Shown here: positions 60,499 to 64,000 of the stretch, piece after piece | How positions within the stretch are numbered: position 1 is the first letter of the stretch | Layout of the letters: every line of letters begins with the position of its first letter | NCBI RefSeq assembly: GCF_014645015.1 | Contig: NZ_BMLC01000002.1 | Location: 434,001-498,000, forward strand | Length of the DNA stretch: 64,000 bases | From: Salinibacterium xinjiangense | Lineage (GTDB): Bacteria; Actinomycetota; Actinomycetes; Actinomycetales; Microbacteriaceae | Direction of reading: 5' to 3' | The notes under the pieces: generated by a model | The model's input: the letters and a program-made list of their open reading frames with translations, nothing else | What the model was told of the DNA's origin: nothing | The model's database searches: none | Translations under genes and position numbers: made by a program

Positions 60499-61869
60499 GT
60501 GGCGACGGGGATCAGGGCGCCAGGGCCACCACCGGCGTCGCCGCAACAGCAACAGCAATCGCGTTCGTCGCGCGGCACGGGTGCGGTCTCGATGCTCACG
60601 GTGTACCTCGTGCTGCTGCTGGGGATGCCGTCGGGCGCAGCCATCGGCGCACTCGGATCCCTTGGTCGACCTGCCATGCTGTGGGGTGTCGTCATGCTGG
60701 CGTGGTGGGTCATCGCAAAACTTCAGGTGCGTGTGGGCGAGCTGCATCCCGTGCGCCAGCCGGTCCGGTTCGCGTTCCTGTTGTTCTTTATCGTCGCGTT
60801 GGTCAGCTTTGCCGTGGCGATGTTGCGCGGCCAGCCAGACGACCAGGTCAGTCCGGCGTTCACCGCCCTCATCCGATTGTTGTCGTGGGCGGGTGTGCTC
60901 CTGATCACGATCGACGGCATTCGCACCAGGGGTGATCTCGAGCGAATTGTGAGTCGCATCGGCGTCGCTGCCGGTCTGCTGGCAGCATTGGGCATCGTAC
61001 AGTTCATCACGAAGAGTTCCCTCCTCGACTTCTTCGGTCTGATCCCCGGCATCACTGTGCCGATCATGGATGTCGCCGAGCGCGGCGGAGTTGCTCGTGT
61101 TCCCGGGACGGCAGTCCACCCGCTCGAATATGCGACGGTACTCAACGCGGCCCTTCCGCTGGTGATTGCCGCGGCGGTGTCCCACGGCTTCAAGTGGCAA
61201 CTCACCAAAAGCAGGATCGGCTGGTGGGTTCCGGTCGCGCTCATCTCCCTGTCGGCACTGATCGCCGTGTCCCGGTCAGCGATCATCGGATTCGGGGTCG
61301 CTGCAGTGACGATGATCCCCGTGCTACCGCGTCGCTATCGAGGCGTTGTCATCGTCGGCGGGATCGTGCTGGCGGCTGCCGCCGTCGTTGTGATTCCTGG
61401 CTTGCTCACGACAACCCTGAACCTCTTTGCGGGAGCATCGAACGACCCAAGTACCCAGTCCCGCACCGGTGGTCTTGCCCGCGCCCCAGGATTCATCGCC
61501 GCTTCGCCCCTCGTGGGCGCAGGATTCGGCACCTTCCTGCCGAGGTACTACATCTTCGACAACGAGTGGGTGCTGGTCGCCATCGAATTGGGAATCGTGG
61601 GCGTCATAGCGTTCGGCGGCATATTCGTGACCGCGATCTGGAGCGGCATCACTGCCCGGAGACGCTCGACTGATCCTGCAACCCGGCTCCTCGCTTACGC
61701 TCTCGCCGCGTCGGTGGTGAACATTGCCGTGCTGTTTGCCTTCTTCGATGGACTGTCATTTCCGCAATCGAGCGGGATGTTCATCCTGATCGCAGGATTG
61801 TGCGGTGCCATCGAGGTGATCAGTGCAGCTGAGGCGACGAAGGTAACGTTGCTGGAACCCGGGACTTAG
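60499..61869 (+). CDS. O-antigen ligase/polymerase-like membrane protein (Wzy-like)
   Basis: 456 residues with about 11-12 helices. The N-terminus has a run of five glutamines in a disordered stretch, then TVYLVLLLGMPSGAAIGALG as helix 1. The Wzy_C/WaaL signature is a large outer loop with VARVPGTAVHPLEYATVLNAALPLVI and, further on, RTGGLARAPGFIAASPLVGAGFGTFLPRYY. It should polymerise flipped repeat units or ligate them to an acceptor. Directly downstream of the two chain-length proteins, a common grouping. Confidence 0.85.
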   Translation: MATGIRAPGPPPASPQQQQQSRSSRGTGAVSMLTVYLVLLLGMPSGAAIGALGSLGRPAMLWGVVMLAWWVIAKLQVRVGELHPVRQPVRFAFLLFFIVALVSFAVAMLRGQPDDQVSPAFTALIRLLSWAGVLLITIDGIRTRGDLERIVSRIGVAAGLLAALGIVQFITKSSLLDFFGLIPGITVPIMDVAERGGVARVPGTAVHPLEYATVLNAALPLVIAAAVSHGFKWQLTKSRIGWWVPVALISLSALIAVSRSAIIGFGVAAVTMIPVLPRRYRGVVIVGGIVLAAAAVVVIPGLLTTTLNLFAGASNDPSTQSRTGGLARAPGFIAASPLVGAGFGTFLPRYYIFDNEWVLVAIELGIVGVIAFGGIFVTAIWSGITARRRSTDPATRLLAYALAASVVNIAVLFAFFDGLSFPQSSGMFILIAGLCGAIEVISAAEATKVTLLEPGT

Positions 61870-61892
61870 GAGCCGGGCGCACCCGCGAGGGC

Positions 61893-62822
61893 TCAGGCCT
61901 TGACGTGGGCAAGCCAGTCAGGGCCGCGGCGTTCACGGAGTCGGGCCGGGCTGATGAGGTCACGAACGGCAGCCCGACTGGTCTGCTTGCCGATCAGTGA
62001 TCGGCTGGCTTCCCGAAGCACTACGGCGCACCAGAACGCGGCCGTCGAGACCCTACCGTGCATCGATCGGAAGAGCTTGATGCGGTTAGCGACGAGCAGG
62101 GACCACTGTCGGGGGTTGTCGGCCGATCCTCCCTCAAGATGTTGGGCCGTCGCCCGAGGCTGGTACCACGCGACCATACCGAAATCCCGGACCCTGAGGT
62201 CGTACTCCGTTTCCTCCGAGTAGAGGAAGTATGACTCGTCCCACTCACCGCACGCCTGCCAGCATGCTGCACTGATCAGCTGGGTCGATCCTTCTGCCCA
62301 GTCTGTCGAGTGCTCGGTGTCATAGGCATTCGGATCGGTGACGATCTCTCCGAGCCAAGGAAAACGACCGACGCGCTCGGCGCCGAGCAACGCGTCCCCC
62401 CAGGCGCGAAGCACGGTCGGTGCACGACGCAGCGACGAGATTCGCACCCCGCGGGCATCCCTCAGCTGGGGGACGACGATGCCGATCTCCGGCGTCAGGG
62501 TCTCGAACAGTGCGCGCACACACCCTGGATCGAGCCGGACATCTGCATTGAGGATCAGGTAGGCATCCTGCGGCCCTGCGGCTCTCACCGCAGCGTTGAC
62601 TCCGGCGGCGTACCCGAGATTTCCTGGATTACGCACCACTGTCGCCCGAGGGGCGTGGCGCTCTATCTCTGACACCGTGTCATCGCCGGAGGCGTTGTCG
62701 GCCACGACGAGGGTGAACGTGACTCCTGCCGTTCCCCGCTCGAGCGAGCTGGCAAGATCCGCGATGAGCGGAGCGCTGTTGTAGGTAACAACGCAGATAG
62801 CGACCCTCGGTGCGGTCATCAT
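61893..62822 (-). CDS. Family 2 glycosyltransferase (rhamnosyltransferase-like)
   Basis: 309 residues, GT-A fold: VAICVVTYNSAPLIADLASSLERG, VVADNASGDDTVSEIERHAP, NPGNLGYAAGVNAAV and the DXD motif in YLILNADVRLDPG; then WAEGSTQLISAACWQACGEWDESYFLYSEETEYDLRVRDFG, which is the second signature of the WbbL/rhamnosyltransferase group. The C-terminal region is helical and basic. Reverse strand, 23 bp from the convergent polymerase-like gene. Confidence 0.9.
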   Translation of the reverse strand: MMTAPRVAICVVTYNSAPLIADLASSLERGTAGVTFTLVVADNASGDDTVSEIERHAPRATVVRNPGNLGYAAGVNAAVRAAGPQDAYLILNADVRLDPGCVRALFETLTPEIGIVVPQLRDARGVRISSLRRAPTVLRAWGDALLGAERVGRFPWLGEIVTDPNAYDTEHSTDWAEGSTQLISAACWQACGEWDESYFLYSEETEYDLRVRDFGMVAWYQPRATAQHLEGGSADNPRQWSLLVANRIKLFRSMHGRVSTAAFWCAVVLREASRSLIGKQTSRAAVRDLISPARLRERRGPDWLAHVKA

Positions 62823-62850
62823 GCCTGCCCGGGGCAGCGCTGGAGATTAT

Positions 62851-63855
62851 TCATGGCCGCACTACCGAGGGCGACCACGCGTGTTGGATGAGCACAGTGG
62901 GAGGGGCAGATCCATCGGCGGGCACACTCCAGATGTCGCTGTCGCCGACGACGTCGGCGCGCGGGAGTCCATAGAGCAGCGTGGAATCGTCGAGCCACTC
63001 GACCTGGTCGTCGACGCTGTGCTTGTCCGAGACGACCGTCTCGGACATGGTCTGCAGGTCGAGCACCGCGATGTGCCAGTCAGGTGCGCTGAAGGAGCCA
63101 CCGTTCTTCTTGAACGCGATCCGGGTGCCATCGGGCGACAGCGACGGGCACTCCACGTCGTCGTGCACCGACGTGAGAGTCCGGTCGACGAGGTCTCCGC
63201 GCACGAGCCAGGTCGAGCCTCCGGTCGCCGCGGTCGCGTAGAAGTGGCGGTCGTCATCCGTGAACGTCACACCCCAGATATTGCGATCGGCCGCGGTCAT
63301 CTGCACGCCATCCACCAGCAGTGTGAACCGCTCGATGTTGCCGTAACTCTCGCCAGCGGCGGTCGCAATGATCGTCTCGGTGGCGAAGCCCACTGCCGCA
63401 TACGAGACGCCCGTGACGAACGAGGTTTCGGCGACGAGTTGCGAATCCGCCGAAATCCTCGTGCGACTCGGCACACCGGGCAGCGACCAGTTCTGCTCCT
63501 GCGACCCGGTCTGCAGCGCGCTCCAGGTGGTGACGATGCCGGCGTCCGTTTTCAGGCACATCGTGAGCTTCGACGTGGAGTAAACCCGGTCGCAGACCTG
63601 CCGGGAGACGGAGCGTTCACCCGCCGGATCGTCGAGCGAGACGCTCGCCACTCTGCCGAAGTCTGCTCCGAAGGCCGTATTGCGGAACTCGATCCGCGCC
63701 CCGGCAAAACTCGTCACGGGCGTCACGGCCACTGCACTGGGAGCGTTTCTCTCCGCCTGCGATTGCAGGTAGGCGACGCCACCGAACGCCACCACGACGA
63801 TGAGTGCTACCACCGAGATCGCCGTCAGTAGAAGGATGCGCTGTCGCGGGGTCAT
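62851..63855 (-). CDS. Membrane-anchored TolB-like beta-propeller protein
   Basis: 334 residues. One N-terminal helix (RILLLTAISVVALIVVVAFGGVAYL) anchors an extracytoplasmic domain with PD40-like repeats, the clearest being CPSLSPDGTRIAFKKNGG; others read SADSQLVAETSF and DDDRHFYATAA, and WLDDSTLLYGLP. Such propellers usually bind proteins or glycans. The ATG at 63853-63855 overlaps the stop of the upstream gene by 4 bp. Role in the exopolysaccharide locus unknown. Confidence 0.82.
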   Translation of the reverse strand: MTPRQRILLLTAISVVALIVVVAFGGVAYLQSQAERNAPSAVAVTPVTSFAGARIEFRNTAFGADFGRVASVSLDDPAGERSVSRQVCDRVYSTSKLTMCLKTDAGIVTTWSALQTGSQEQNWSLPGVPSRTRISADSQLVAETSFVTGVSYAAVGFATETIIATAAGESYGNIERFTLLVDGVQMTAADRNIWGVTFTDDDRHFYATAATGGSTWLVRGDLVDRTLTSVHDDVECPSLSPDGTRIAFKKNGGSFSAPDWHIAVLDLQTMSETVVSDKHSVDDQVEWLDDSTLLYGLPRADVVGDSDIWSVPADGSAPPTVLIQHAWSPSVVRP

Positions 63856-64000
63856 ACGTCGGCCCGGTATCGTCGGGCACCGCGCAGGATGACCGCGACG
63901 ATCGGGATCGCGATGGCGATGCCGATCGAGACGACGGTCATCGACCACTCGCGACCGATCGCGAACCACAGGATGCCGAATCCTGCCGCCGAGATGAAGC
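63852..64000 (-). CDS. Partial membrane protein, C-terminus only
   Basis: The reverse frame is open from the window edge to a TGA at 63852-63854. The last 48 residues contain two short hydrophobic stretches (FISAAGFGILWFAIG and MTVVSIGIAIAIPIVAVIL) and end RGARRYRADV. The stop overlaps the start of the beta-propeller gene (ATGA), so the two are one operon. Too little is present to name the protein. Confidence 0.6.
   Translation of the reverse strand, partial: FISAAGFGILWFAIGREWSMTVVSIGIAIAIPIVAVILRGARRYRADV

Overview
The window is GC-rich and reads as chromosome from an actinobacterium. The best fit is the family Microbacteriaceae, judged from the gene set and its local order: mscL, an FmdB-type protein, 5-formyltetrahydrofolate cyclo-ligase, galU, a RimJ-like acetyltransferase and a VPNWFKRREYL-type membrane protein. 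GTG starts and ATGA stop/start overlaps are frequent. There is one tRNA (Ala, CGC anticodon), no rRNA and no CRISPR array. Family assignments are made from motifs read by eye, not from database searches.

Region 1 (1-8.3 kb) is housekeeping: a partial membrane protein, a very large DUF4011/helicase/nuclease-like protein whose catalytic motifs look eroded, a small basic protein, mscL, the one-carbon gene, galU, an acetyltransferase and a membrane protein whose 3' end carries a 62-bp tandem duplication. Region 2 (8.35-18.9 kb) looks like a decayed genomic island in tRNA-Ala. It starts at the intact tRNA gene and ends at a degraded copy of the tRNA 3' third. It carries an arabinoside-use operon (LacI regulator, lipoprotein binding protein, two ABC permeases, GH51 arabinofuranosidase) with a clear promoter and operator, broken IS3-type transposases, a CBS-domain membrane protein and tandem repeats of probable IS origin. 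No integrase is visible.

Region 3 (18.9-31.2 kb) holds a heliorhodopsin-like protein with no lysine at all, split in two by an in-frame TAG; a GNAT/AAA+ fusion; a glycerol regulon (glpK-glpF, a SorC-type regulator and glpD) tied together by three copies of a TGCACGTNCGTGCA-like palindrome; and a flavin-dependent oxidoreductase, a DUF4349 lipoprotein, an alpha/beta hydrolase and an aldo/keto reductase.

Region 4 (31.3 kb to the end) is an exopolysaccharide locus of more than 30 kb behind a good sigma70-like promoter and a leader of about 197 nt. It encodes a phosphoglycosyl transferase, an amino-sugar cassette (MocA-type dehydrogenase, epimerase, two DegT aminotransferases, hexapeptide acetyltransferase), at least seven glycosyltransferases, a flippase, a polymerase-like protein, two chain-length-type membrane proteins, a deacetylase, and two secreted DUF4082 proteins, one of 1880 residues. 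Inside it sits an unusual trio: an AMP-forming ligase, a fold-III PLP decarboxylase and a free acyl carrier protein, next to a GNAT protein. By analogy with butirosin BtrJ/BtrK/BtrI, this could make a decarboxylated amino acid on the carrier and transfer it to the polysaccharide. That module and the lysine-free split heliorhodopsin are the most novel items here.
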